Assembly: GCA_905250125.1 (NCBI GenBank)
Contig: CAJNOL010000457.1
Span: 1 to 64,000 of the forward strand
Direction of reading: 5' to 3'
Source of the DNA: Rotaria sordida
Lineage: Eukaryota; Rotifera; Eurotatoria; Philodinida; Philodinidae
DNA length: 64,000 nucleotides
Part shown: positions 54,305 to 64,000 of the stretch, in pieces
Position numbering within the stretch: the stretch's first letter is position 1
Layout: every line of letters starts with the position of its first letter
The notes under the pieces: model-generated
What the model was told of the DNA's origin: nothing
What the model saw: only the letters and a program-made list of their open reading frames with translations
Database searches by the model: none
Position numbers and translations under genes: made by a program

Positions 54305-55790
54305 TTATTTAATTGTTGGTAATGTTTTAAGTAAGTCATCTCCTATTTCAGGTGTTGTTTTCTTAATTAAATCATCAACAACTTGTTTATTTAATTCTTT
54401 CTTCTCAGTTACATCTTCTTCACTAGGAAGAAATGGTAAAACATCAACTCGAAATTCTTCTGTTGATGGTGGACAATAAACTGAACATCCAGTTACGAAT
54501 GGACCAACTTTTGTTTGTGAATGTGTGCTCACTTGTTCAATAAGTGCTTGAAAATTTTCTATTAATTGTTCTTGAGGCATATTTATCTAAATTTGAATTT
54601 ATACAAATAAATATATAAATTAAATTAAATCATTGAACTATTTACAATGCCAAATCGAAGTTCAAGTATAGCACGAGCTTCTTCATATTTTACTGATTGA
54701 TATTCTTTACCACGAATAAATTTTTCTAACATTTGATCAACATTTGGATGAAGACTACCTATCAACAAAAAAAACAAAAGTTTATTTTTAATTTAATTTA
54801 ACTATTTAATTTTATACCATATTGTGGATTAGGAAATTTATCTTTGGAAATTTTTTTTCTTAAATGTAAAATATCAGCATAAACATCTGGTGCACATAAT
54901 ACATATTCATAATTTGTATCGGTAACATCACCTCGTTCAAACTACAAAAAAAAAAAAAGAAATTATTTCAAAAAGAAAAATAAATCTATTTTATTTTACT
55001 TGTTTAATCACGTCAGTATAACCAAACATGTAAGCACCGTGTTTCTCTATAAAAAAAAAAACAATTCAATTGAAGAAAAAAAGAAATAAAAAAAGAAATT
55101 CCTTACCAGCTGCTTTAATATGTTCAGGAAGCTAAAAATAGAAATTCTTTAAAAAAAAAAAAAGAAAAATTAAATTCAAATTTTTTACTCGACAAAAAAG
55201 AACAACATTTTTACGTGGTCGATCTTCAAAATAATGTGGAAATGTTACTAAACCTCTGACATTTTCAATAAATTTTGTCTAAATAAAATATAAATAATAT
55301 ATACACATATTTATTTAATTTAAAATAAAACCTTTTTAGATGTTGTCATATCAAGTTTAAGTCGTGCCCAAACAAATGAATCCATTGAATTAAGCATTTT
55401 TGGTTGTACCATTTCTCGATGCCATTGTAAAACTGTTTCAAGTGACCATGATCGAACAGGATATTCTTTAACTAACCATACTTTATCAATTGGTTTTCTT
55501 TTAGCAAATTCATCATCATATACAACATCAGGTTCGATTGTTCGTGCTCTAGAAAACAAAAAAAAAAATCGAAATATTTTTTTTTCTATATAATTAACAA
55601 TGATTTTTATTTAATACACTGTTTTCTTTTGTGCCCATTTATCGCTTGGTTTAGCATGTGTTGGTATTCGATGTCGACTAATTCGTCGTGCCATTTTTGT
55701 TCGTATAGGTGGTTGAATTTGTATGGTTGGACGAAGAAATGATAAATTTCCTATACCTGACCATAATTGTCGAACTAATATACTCGTCAT
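54305..55790 (-). CDS. MRPL1: Mitochondrial large-subunit ribosomal protein L1
   Basis: Exons in gene order: 55790-55618, 55548-55332, 55278-55189, 55131-55107, 55046-55000, 54941-54818, 54758-54646, 54586-54305; about 356 aa (human about 325). The N-terminus (MTSILVRQLWSGIGNLSFLR) is basic and amphipathic, as for mitochondrial import. The L1 core is recognisable: MDSFVWARLKLDMTTSKKTK, VVLFCRLPEHIKAAEKHGAY, DTNYEYVLCAPDVYADILHL, LRKKISKDKFPNPQYGSLHP, and ENFQALIEQVSTHSQTKVGP, which corresponds to the NLQAVINEV...LGPFV segment of human MRPL1. Exon 4 is a 25-bp micro-exon. An acceptor (GCTTTTTCAG) lies 13 nt before the ATG, and the MAO-like gene stop is only 134 bp upstream. Confidence 0.9.
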
Positions 55791-55924
55791 TCTTTTTTGT
55801 AATCTGAAAAAGCATAAATTTTATTATTTTTTTACATCAACATACTGCTTTTTTTTTCAATCAAAAGAATAAAATAAATATCATTGCATATATAAAGAAC
55901 AGAAAATGGAGTAGTAAAACGAAA
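55791..55924 (-). promoter_or_regulatory. 134-bp gap MAO-like to MRPL1 with 3' splice acceptor
   Basis: This short spacer between two genes of the same strand ends (minus strand) in GCTTTTTCAG, 13 nt before the MRPL1 start codon. It leaves little room for a 3' UTR plus a promoter, so a trans-splice acceptor is plausible. Confidence 0.5.
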
Positions 55925-58900
55925 TCACTGAAATATTCCCGGAAAAAATATTTTAGATAAAGCAGCAACAGTAACAATAATTATTGGTATGGCATAATAA
56001 AATTTTGATCGTGGTACTCGAAAATTTTGATATCTACGATCTAAAGAAAAATAATTCAATAAATTTTTTTTAAATTTATTATAGAATAAATGAAATAATT
56101 TACTTTGACTTTCAAATGTATATGGATCAATTTCATTATCTTTTAATTGATTATTATCACGAAATGATACTAAAACTTCTGATGCTGCACGTCGTCCAGC
56201 ATCAACTGCACCATCCATATATCCCATCCATTGACTAGCTGTTTCTGTACCAGCAAAATGAATATTTTTATATGGTTTTCTTAAACCATCAACAAAATCT
56301 TTCATTGTTCCTGTTGTTGCATTATGACATGGACATCCACCTGAATATGGTTCTAAATTCCAATCTTTTTCAACATATTCAATTAAATGAGTCGAAATTT
56401 TATGACCACCAAAATATCGAGATAGACATTCAATTAAACCTTTACGTCGTTCTTCATATGTTACACTTGTCCATACCGAAGCACATCGACCACCGATAAA
56501 ACCTATCAAAGCAGGTGTACCATTAGAACTTGTACCATCAATCAAATCTAGATAAAAAGAAAACTTAAACAAAATGATTATTCTAGCTAAGCTTTTTTTA
56601 ATGCACAAGAACAATTTGAATACCTTAGACAAGAAAGTCATGTGATATGGACATATCTTGACGCAAGACTTGAAGCTTTTTTTGGCACTTCTCCCTCCCC
56701 ACAAGCACTGGAATTATTAATCAAGCTTTAGTATTTCTTCTTCAAGAGAGATAATGCACTTGAATATTAGAGAAGTTTCTTTTTCTAATGTTTTTGCAAT
56801 GTTAATGTTAGTAGCTATCAACTATTTGACGCTGCTACTTGAAATGTAACTCTGAAAGTCTAATGGTTTTCTAGAAAGAAGAACAAGGATGATGCCAACA
56901 TCTCTCACAATTGTCTATGATCCTTGGATATCACTATGGTATCTGCTATTAACTCAATTGAGATAGAGCAGGATTGGTGGGTTAAAGTTAAATTATCTTT
57001 CGAAGTGAAATTAAATCGGAATTAAATTCTCGACCAACTGTGCTTCTTAATTTAGTATTAAATTTCATAGTGAACATCAGGCCACAATAAGAAACAATTG
57101 ATTCAGTATACTAGGCAATGCACAAAAGCTGCTTGTTCAGAAAACAAAATAAAACGAAAAATGTAAAGCTTTGTGATGGTCAAAGCTGAAATTTGTCACT
57201 CGAAATTTCTTGTGGTTTATGAAACTTTTCAACTTTTTTTTTGAGTTTTACATTCAAAATGATTCAGTTCTTAAGAAAAACTCATATTTTAATTAAAAAA
57301 ACCTCTAACAAGCAGAGTAAAAAAGGAATCGACATGCACATTAAAATAAAATGTGTTGCATATTGTCGTACTTTATGACACAACGTACGAGGCATTAAAG
57401 TGCGATACGAGGTGCTCTTTACGACACATTTTGAAAACATAGTTCGAGTCTAATCTTCAGTGCATTTGTACTTTTTTTTCTGCATAAGCGAATAATTACT
57501 ATTTTTTTTTTCGTTTAATTCAAATTAGTAATACGTATTTTAAAAGCTCAAGACGATTCAGTCTTGAGATCTAGCCATCTCGAATTCGTTTGATCTCCAG
57601 CAAACTTCTTCAAGATAGTCCTTCTTCGATCGTCGAATGGTCTCTCGACCAATAAATAAACGAGGAATAGTCTAGAAGAAAAAAGACATCCGAAAATATA
57701 CGAGCTCATTATGTTTAATTGAGTCGGTTATAGGTAACTATATTTTTCAAAACAAAATGATAAAAGTATACTTTGGAGATAAGAAAACGACACATTTTAT
57801 CTGTGTGCGTGAGTAATTAGATTCAAATATCCTTAAAGGCAATGAGCATCGGAGATCGAACAGATATAAATTTTTCATGACACGTACTGGCACCGATTCC
57901 ATCTCTGAAGAGCATTATTTCCTCCGAGTCAAAAAAAAAAACCTATGGTTATTCTATTCCAATTGATCATTTCATACAAGCGCTTATCTATGGAAAAAAG
58001 TCATGTGATATGGAAAAAAAATCTTGAGGTCTGTATATGTCAAGTACATGAAAATGAAAAGTTCGACTAGAGAACTTAAATATTAACTTACAAGTCATGG
58101 GACCAATTGAAAGTCCAAGTGGAGCAAAACTTCCATCACTAATAACTTCTCCATTAAGACCATCTTCTCGCCAGAATGCCTATTTACATCAATTTAAAAC
58201 TATATATGATTTATAATAAAAATACTTTATCAAAAATAAAAACAAATTTAAGATAACTGCCAATGGGCATATGTTTAAGCATTTCACGTTTATATCCTGG
58301 TAGCATTGGTTCAAATTGTATTGGAACTAAACAGAAAAAATAAATAAATAATTGACAAAATAAAATAACTAACTAACTTATTTGTGAAGGTGGAATAGCT
58401 AGAATAAGTTTACGACATTGAAATGTTGTTTGATTGTCAGTTGTATTCACCAAAACAGTACCTTAAAAAAGACAAAACTCAACATCAAACAGGTCAATTA
58501 TATCAAATTAAAATTTATATGAACCATCATCATTTTGTACAATTTTTTGCACCGGTGTGTTAAGTAGAACTTGTTCTTTACCAATATGTTCAACAAGTAA
58601 TTGTGATATTTGTTGTGATCCACCCTAGAATTATATACGATAATCATTTGAAAGAAAATATTGTTTGTTTATTTGTTTTTTTTACTTTAATTTTCTTTTC
58701 TTGTGCACAACCGGGATCTGTTAATGTTAGTCTCATAAACCCTCCACCTGCCTGAGCATATGTTAAAGCAAATAGAGCATTTACTTGTTCTGGTTCACAG
58801 CCATATACAGTTCGTATAGCAGCAGTCATCAATGGTTTAGCACCTATTTAATCGAAAAGAATAAAACAATTAAAATTTATCCGATAATTAGAAAACTTAC

Positions 58901-59623
58901 GATTATGTATCCATGGTTTCATTAAATCTTCGAGTGTACGTTGATCAAGATAATCAGCATTTCTTGTCATCATAGGATTCCATGTTGGAACAGTCGATGC
59001 TAACGATTCAAGCTATTACAAAATAATAGTAATAATAATAATAATAATAAAAACAAGACTAAGTAAAATTAAAATTAATTTAATTTTGTATTTTTTTTTC
59101 TTTTTTACTCGAAAAACACTATAAATACTTTCAAGAAATGAAAGTAAAGAAATAAATGGCATTGATAAAGCATATTTTTGTATATGACGTTGTAATTCTG
59201 CTATACTTTTGCCTGTATGATATTGTAAATATGTTTCTAATTTTAATTCATTAAGTAATGCTGTAATATTTTCTTGTGTACTCAAAAAAAAAAGAACAAG
59301 AATTATAAAATAGAATAATTTCAAGTAAATATTAAAAATGTCATACTCAGTCACCCATTGACCACCAAGATCAAATCGATCTGTTTCATTTCCATCATGA
59401 GATGTTATAATATCACTTGTTAATGTTCGACCACCAACTCGATCTTTTTGTTTTTTGTAAATAAAAATATGATTGATTTTATTTTGAATTGATTTCATTT
59501 ACCTTTTGCTTCGAGTACAAGTATTTTAAGTTCCGGTGATTTTTGTTTGATTCGATAAGCTGCATAAAGACCTGATATTCCAGCTCCTACTACAATAACA
59601 TCGACAATATTTTCTTCTATCAT
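55925..59623 (-). CDS. Flavin monoamine oxidase-like enzyme, C-terminally membrane-anchored
   Basis: Exons in gene order: 59623-59503, 59443-59347, 59280-59109, 59012-58901, 58843-58686, 58624-58525, 58461-58378, 58326-58226, 58179-58092, 56547-56104, 56040-55925; phases agree, about 530 aa (human MAO 520-527). The FAD-binding motif VVGAGISGLYAA starts at residue 11, followed by VLEAKDRVGGRT and DLGGQWV. FVGGS-like GGSQQIS and LAIPP follow. SGGC at residues 413-416 aligns with the cysteine that binds FAD covalently in MAO, and FAGTETASQWMGYMDGAVDA aligns 38 residues on, exactly as in MAO-A. A hydrophobic tail (IPIIIVTVAALSKIFF) fits outer-mitochondrial-membrane anchoring. The Tyr that follows the FAD cysteine in MAO is Pro417 here, so substrate preference may differ. 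The 10th intron is 1,544 bp. AG abuts the ATG. Confidence 0.9.
56548..58091 (-). other. 1.5-kb intron of the MAO-like gene
   Basis: Other introns in this gene are about 40-100 bp. A 17-bp perfect direct repeat, AAGTCATGTGATATGGA, occurs at 56635-56651 and 57998-58014. Near 57360-57430 the words TACGAGG and TTTACGACACA recur. An inserted, decayed element is likely but not identified. Confidence 0.5.
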
Positions 59624-59664
59624 CTAAAATTTATTCTATCTAAAAACAAAAATCAAGAAAATTA
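59624..59664 (-). promoter_or_regulatory. 41-bp SHPK-MAO spacer ending in splice acceptor
   Basis: Only 41 bp separate the sedoheptulokinase stop from the MAO-like ATG, and the spacer ends AATTTTAG directly before ATG (minus strand). That is too short for an independent 3' UTR and promoter. It is compatible with an operon resolved by trans-splicing. Confidence 0.6.
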
Positions 59665-60996
59665 TTATTGCATCAAAGCAAATAAAGCAGCACCATAACC
59701 AGCATCGGAATGTTCATGAAATATAACTGGATATTGCACTTTTTCTTTAAGTTCTCGTTGTAAAACATCATTTCTCATTAAAGCACTACCTGTACCGATA
59801 ACACATTCCATTATCAATGAATCTTTCCCTATCATTTCAAATAAATTCTTAATTATCCATTGACATATTGAACGAAATACACAACCAATATCATTCAATT
59901 GAGACATATTAATTGAACGAATATTTGTTATTGATGCAGCCATTGATGAATCATGTCGTTCACCAAATAAAGCAGCAGAAAAATTGTCAATTGTTGATGA
60001 TGATTGAAGACCAAGTTCAATTAATCGAGACCAAAGAATATCAATTGATAATGATGAATTATTATTTAAAGATAATTGCCATGAATAAATTAAATGAACA
60101 AAAGCTGATAGAATATTACCACCATTAAGTGAAGCAGCAACTAATAAATCTTTTGATTCAAAATATGGAACACGTATAGATGATGAAATATTATCACCAT
60201 CAGAACCATTTATCATTGATGATTGTCTATCAATAGCTAAAGCAAGTTGTGCTGATGTTGAAATATTTAAAACACCTTGATTTTTTTTTGGTTGACAACT
60301 AAATACTGAACATTGTAAATCACCAAGAGCAACATAAACGGGAATTTTTTTCTTCCAATAACCAATAATAGTACCCGGTTCAACAATTATTGGTAATAAA
60401 CGGTGTTCAATAGGCCATTTATTATTAACAGCACCCCAACTTGTTGCCATCTGTGTTGATATTTGTGAATTAATTGTTGAATCTTCACAAAGAATTTCAA
60501 CAATATAATCAGCAATTGTACCAGCTCGATCATATTTTATTAATTCATCTTCTTTTCCTTTTTGTTCATTAATTAACCATAATAAAGTAGCTAAACCATA
60601 ACCAGTTCGTAGATGTGTTAAAGATGATCCAAGTGTTGAAAGAAATTCTGTTGAACATCGTTGATCTTGCCATGTAATAAGTGAAGATACAATTGTACGT
60701 GGTGATTTTGATGACCAAAGAATAAAACCATGCATTTGACCACAAATTTGAATTGATTTAATTAATGAATCATTATTAAGACTACCGGATTTTTCTAGAA
60801 GTTTATCGACAGTTTCAAGAATTTTTGATGGATATTGTTCATCAAATGAAGTAAATTCTTTTTGAATAATATGAGCATTATGAGCAAGTTGTTCAGTAAA
60901 AATAATACGATTGTTTTCATTTGATGATGATGATGATGATGAGACAATACAAATTTTACATGATGTCGTACCAATATCTATACCGAGAGAATACAT
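59665..60996 (-). CDS. SHPK: Sedoheptulokinase (FGGY carbohydrate kinase)
   Basis: A single uninterrupted frame of 443 aa (human SHPK 478). It phosphorylates sedoheptulose to sedoheptulose-7-phosphate, feeding the non-oxidative pentose phosphate pathway in the cytosol. The FGGY N-domain starts GIDIGTTSCK (residues 5-14, phosphate 1 loop). SGQMHG-like CGQMHGFILW, VTWQDGR-like ITWQDQRCSTEFL, TIADYIVEILC, VALGDLQCSVFSC, VLNISTSAQLA, VAASLNGGNILSAFVHL, LFGERH and the adenosine motif GTGSALMRNDVL are all conserved with SHPK. A short polyserine insert lies at residues 19-25. It is the only intronless multi-hundred-residue gene here. A T-run and GTTATAG abut the ATG. It is first in the minus-strand cluster with the MAO-like gene and MRPL1. 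Confidence 0.94.
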   Translation of the reverse strand: MYSLGIDIGTTSCKICIVSSSSSSSNENNRIIFTEQLAHNAHIIQKEFTSFDEQYPSKILETVDKLLEKSGSLNNDSLIKSIQICGQMHGFILWSSKSPRTIVSSLITWQDQRCSTEFLSTLGSSLTHLRTGYGLATLLWLINEQKGKEDELIKYDRAGTIADYIVEILCEDSTINSQISTQMATSWGAVNNKWPIEHRLLPIIVEPGTIIGYWKKKIPVYVALGDLQCSVFSCQPKKNQGVLNISTSAQLALAIDRQSSMINGSDGDNISSSIRVPYFESKDLLVAASLNGGNILSAFVHLIYSWQLSLNNNSSLSIDILWSRLIELGLQSSSTIDNFSAALFGERHDSSMAASITNIRSINMSQLNDIGCVFRSICQWIIKNLFEMIGKDSLIMECVIGTGSALMRNDVLQRELKEKVQYPVIFHEHSDAGYGAALFALMQ

Positions 60997-61030
60997 CTAT
61001 AACACATAACAAAAAAAAAAGCATAAGAAA
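60997..61030 (-). promoter_or_regulatory. Pyrimidine tract and AG abutting SHPK start
   Basis: Reading the minus strand, a run of ten T, then GTTATGTGTTATAG, ends at 60997 and ATG begins at 60996. It is a candidate trans-splice or 5'-UTR intron acceptor. Confidence 0.55.
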
Positions 61031-64000
61031 AATAACAAGTTTTCATTAGAAAAAAAGAAACGAACGACATCATGTGGTAAAAACAATGAGAATTAGAAGA
61101 AGGTATTCGAGGTATGTTATTTTTTTTTTGATATTAGTTAACAAAAAAAGCAGAGATATCGGATGATTCTCTTTCCAGGACTCAATTTTCACCTGTAATT
61201 TTGTTTTAAACATTTCAAGATATGATTTAGAATACGGTGACCTATCTCAGTTTCATATTCTTTATTATTAAATTGAAAAATCATTATGATTATAAGAAGG
61301 TTTTATGAAATAAGTTATTGATTTGAAGAGAATTGACTTTATTTGTTAGTGAATCTGAAATATAGACAATAATAGGAAATGAAAAACTGTTATATTTGAA
61401 TCTGGTTTAGGAATATAAAAAAAGATCTCTGTATCCACAAGTAGCAACAGATCTTGACTGGTTAAAACGAAACATCGACTTAATGAAAAGTCTGAGAGAT
61501 GTCACTGTTTGTTTGGAGTACATGATTATTTGACATCAACTCGACTGCTTTCGACATGTATTTGAGAGTAAGAGTAAGAGAAAAGGAAATCTATAGATCT
61601 ATTTCTTAAAAATTGGATGAAAGAAAACCTTTTTTTTATCTAATTTATTATTCTCTATCATAAAAGATGTAAACTGATCAGTTTGGTTATCGCCGACGTC
61701 GTTGGTTGCTATAAAATTTTAATGACATTTCAGTCGCCATTGTTGGGATAGAAGAATAGATACTGGATTTTTCAAACCCTTTCGACCACTAATATTCTTT
61801 TTCTGAGATGTTCTTATTTAATTTCTTACCAGTATGTTATCTACCATTTTTTTTATTTCAAAATGCGAAAAAAAAATTCCAGTCGCTGATTCATTCATTG
61901 ACTTCCACTACTTGCTGATGAATTCTATATTGCTTGTTACCAAATCAGTTCTTATTTAGTAAACAAGACATGATAGTCAAATTCGGAAGACGTGAAAACT
62001 TACTTAAAAGCAAAGAAATTCTATAAAAAGATAAAAAAGTTGACTATTTAATTAATAGAAAAGAACAACTCTACAATGACTGAAATCAACCAACTTGTTG
62101 TTAGTAAGAAGGGAACAACTATAATAATATTTCTGTTAAATAAATAAACTTGATAAGACGGATAATCGGATACATTAATCGGCGATGACAGTGAGATATG
62201 TTTAACATCCTTTTTTAGCTTTCGGTGCAAACGACTAGAAATGTCTGATGCTGCAGTAACGGTGGTTGGAAGTCTGCAATGCTTTCTTAAAAGATTTTCT
62301 TAATTTAGAGATACTTTGAATCGAAAAAGAGAGAAAATAATAAGAAATCAGGCAAGAACATTCCTGAAAACTGATCATAGAAGCCGAAAATTTTCAGCAA
62401 CTATTTATGATGACGACTAGAACGTTGGCAGCGGATAAGCCGAATGGCTTATAGCTGTAAATTTGATAGATCATATAAGATAAAATAAGATAAGTAAAAG
62501 ATACAGTTAGTATAAATATTGTAGAACTGGTATTGACCGTCGAACGAAATGACAACTATTCTAAAAAACAAAAGATTAAATGCAAAACCCTGATTAAAAT
62601 TGTTGAAAGATCAATCATAATAAGATAGTAGAAAAAATATAGTAAATTTTTAATATTACATTATTATTTATCTATCCTGATATTTGATCAATGTCATGAA
62701 AACTAAATATTAGAATACTAAACGCTCTTATTAAACAAATATTGTCAAGGATAAAGCATTTAACAAATTTGACTGTACTCATTTGTTGCAAATTAAATCA
62801 ATCCGTTGCTAAAAGATATTGATCAAAAGCAGCAAAACATATTGTTGAAGAATAAAATTGTTCTACTGTTGTTCTTATTTTATACTAAACAGATGAATTT
62901 ATTAATACATTAATATCAAATCCAGTATGAAGAAGACATATATGAATATTCTTCGACGAGTATTCCACATGAATTGCATGATAATTAAATCAACCAGTGA
63001 ATAGAATTCACCTATTTTATTTCAACATAATCGTAATTAAGTAAAAAAAAAGAGCATCGAAATGATTACCAATGATTTCACAGCTTACAACAACAAAAAC
63101 TACCATAGAAAAAATAAAATCATATGTGAAAAGATCACGGATCTCTTATGATATTAAAAACAATAAAAAAATTTCATAGTTAGAATATGGCCGATTAGTA
63201 TAGTTTAATGAAAATCTAGAATACTTGTAAATTTATATTTATACAAAACATTGCCATAGATTATTTGAAATGGAATTTATCAAGAATATGAATATTCATT
63301 TAACGTCGTTGTCTATATTCGATGTCAATAAATTTCATATGTTTGTATTACAGCATTTAGTATATTTTCATTTTTATATAGCGCTGAAGTTAATCAATAA
63401 AAGTTATTGTGAATGTGAATAAATCGAAAATTATCGGTATTCCTAAGCACCATGAAAGGATATGATGAAAACAGTGTAAGATGATATAACGCCAATGTAA
63501 TAGAACAATTAGATAAGGTTCTTTTATTGTTGCAAATCAATGGATATTCTACTGTTGAAATAAGACGCTAAAGGATGATATTGGATTTTATCAATTTTTC
63601 ATTGCTTGTAAAATTTCATTTAAGAAAATTTTAGTTTGTTTATGATTTTATTATACTCCTAACATGAACTTACTTATTGTCGTCTACAGATTTTTATGTT
63701 TGAAAAATCGATGTGCTAGAATAATCGCAATAATAATTTTCCTACTCAAATCTTATAGAACACAGTCTAGCATAAATTACCTATGTCAGTCATTTATGAT
63801 ATTATGAAGTATATTTAGAAGAAAAGGCCATGATCTTCTATTGTGAAAATTCATATCGCTTCTTCAAAAGTAACCTTCTTTTGCTAGTTAGCGTTTTGCT
63901 AGCTTTTATCTATAAAACTAAGAGCTTTGGGAAAACTCTACTGATACTCAAACAGACTTTTTTTTAGCAACTACATGCAAGAAAACTAGAATTTTTCACT
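61031..64000. other. Right-end region, no supported gene
   Basis: 3 kb of AT-rich sequence. A 7-bp perfect hairpin (ATAAGCC-GAAT-GGCTTAT) lies near 62435-62452. Between about 62790 and 63030 one plus frame reads partly protein-like (DEFINTLISNPV) but has many stops, so an old pseudogene is possible. The open frame at 62048-62230 (-) is not convincing. Confidence 0.45.

Noticed and set aside
59016-59498. 160-codon minus-strand frame as a separate gene
   Set aside because: It reads through two introns of the MAO-like gene; the true exons are 59443-59347 and 59280-59109.
62433-62455. Perfect 7-bp hairpin as an RNA gene or terminator
   Set aside because: A single short stem without a conserved context is expected by chance in 64 kb; noted only in the region entry.

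Overview
The window is nuclear DNA of an animal. It is very AT-rich, and its protein-coding genes are split by many short GT-AG introns of about 40 to 70 bp. The proteins are metazoan: an LL5/PHLDB cortical protein, a smoothelin-type CH-domain protein, Cab45/SDF4, TFIIIC subunit 5, mitochondrial ribosomal protein L1, a flavin monoamine-oxidase-like enzyme, sedoheptulokinase, sigma-class GST and arrestin-domain proteins. Beta-carbonic anhydrases (absent from vertebrates), tight gene packing and splice acceptors sitting directly before start codons suggest an invertebrate with spliced-leader trans-splicing. A bdelloid rotifer is my best guess; that is inference from gene style only. A 10-N run at 30056-30065 shows this is assembled scaffold sequence.

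Layout. 1-5.6 kb: no gene; a TA-flanked inverted-repeat element lies at 89-637. 5.6-14.7 kb (+): a 14-exon PHLDB1/2-like gene with a foldback element in one intron. 15.9-22.9 kb (+): three genes in a row, FkbM-type methyltransferase, GTF3C5 and an arrestin-domain protein. 23.2-28.0 kb (-): smoothelin-like gene, convergent with the arrestin gene. 29.8-30.3 kb (+): sigma GST broken by the assembly gap. 30.5-35.3 kb (-): Cab45-like EF-hand protein and an MFS transporter with a foldback element between them. 37.8-40.4 kb (+): a small secreted Ly6/three-finger-like protein and an F-box protein. 43.1-44.1 kb (-): GNAT acetyltransferase. 45.1-45.7 kb: possible decayed coding strip. 46.1-53.8 kb (-): two tandem beta-carbonic anhydrase copies flanking a 973-bp palindromic mariner-like element and a small orphan gene. 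54.3-61.0 kb (-): MRPL1, the MAO-like gene and sedoheptulokinase, very tightly packed. 61-64 kb: no supported gene.

The most interesting signal is the arrangement SHPK -> MAO-like -> MRPL1. Only 41 and 134 bp separate the genes, and an AG acceptor lies 0, 0 and 13 nt before the respective start codons. The same AG-then-ATG pattern occurs at the arrestin, GTF3C5, Cab45, carbonic anhydrase A and orphan starts. This fits trans-splicing and at least one operon-like unit. Three to four separate hairpin-forming (palindromic) elements, two with clear TA target-site signatures, are the second signal. All exon structures were built by hand from splice signals, reading-phase agreement and remembered family resemblance; none has been checked by alignment or RNA evidence.
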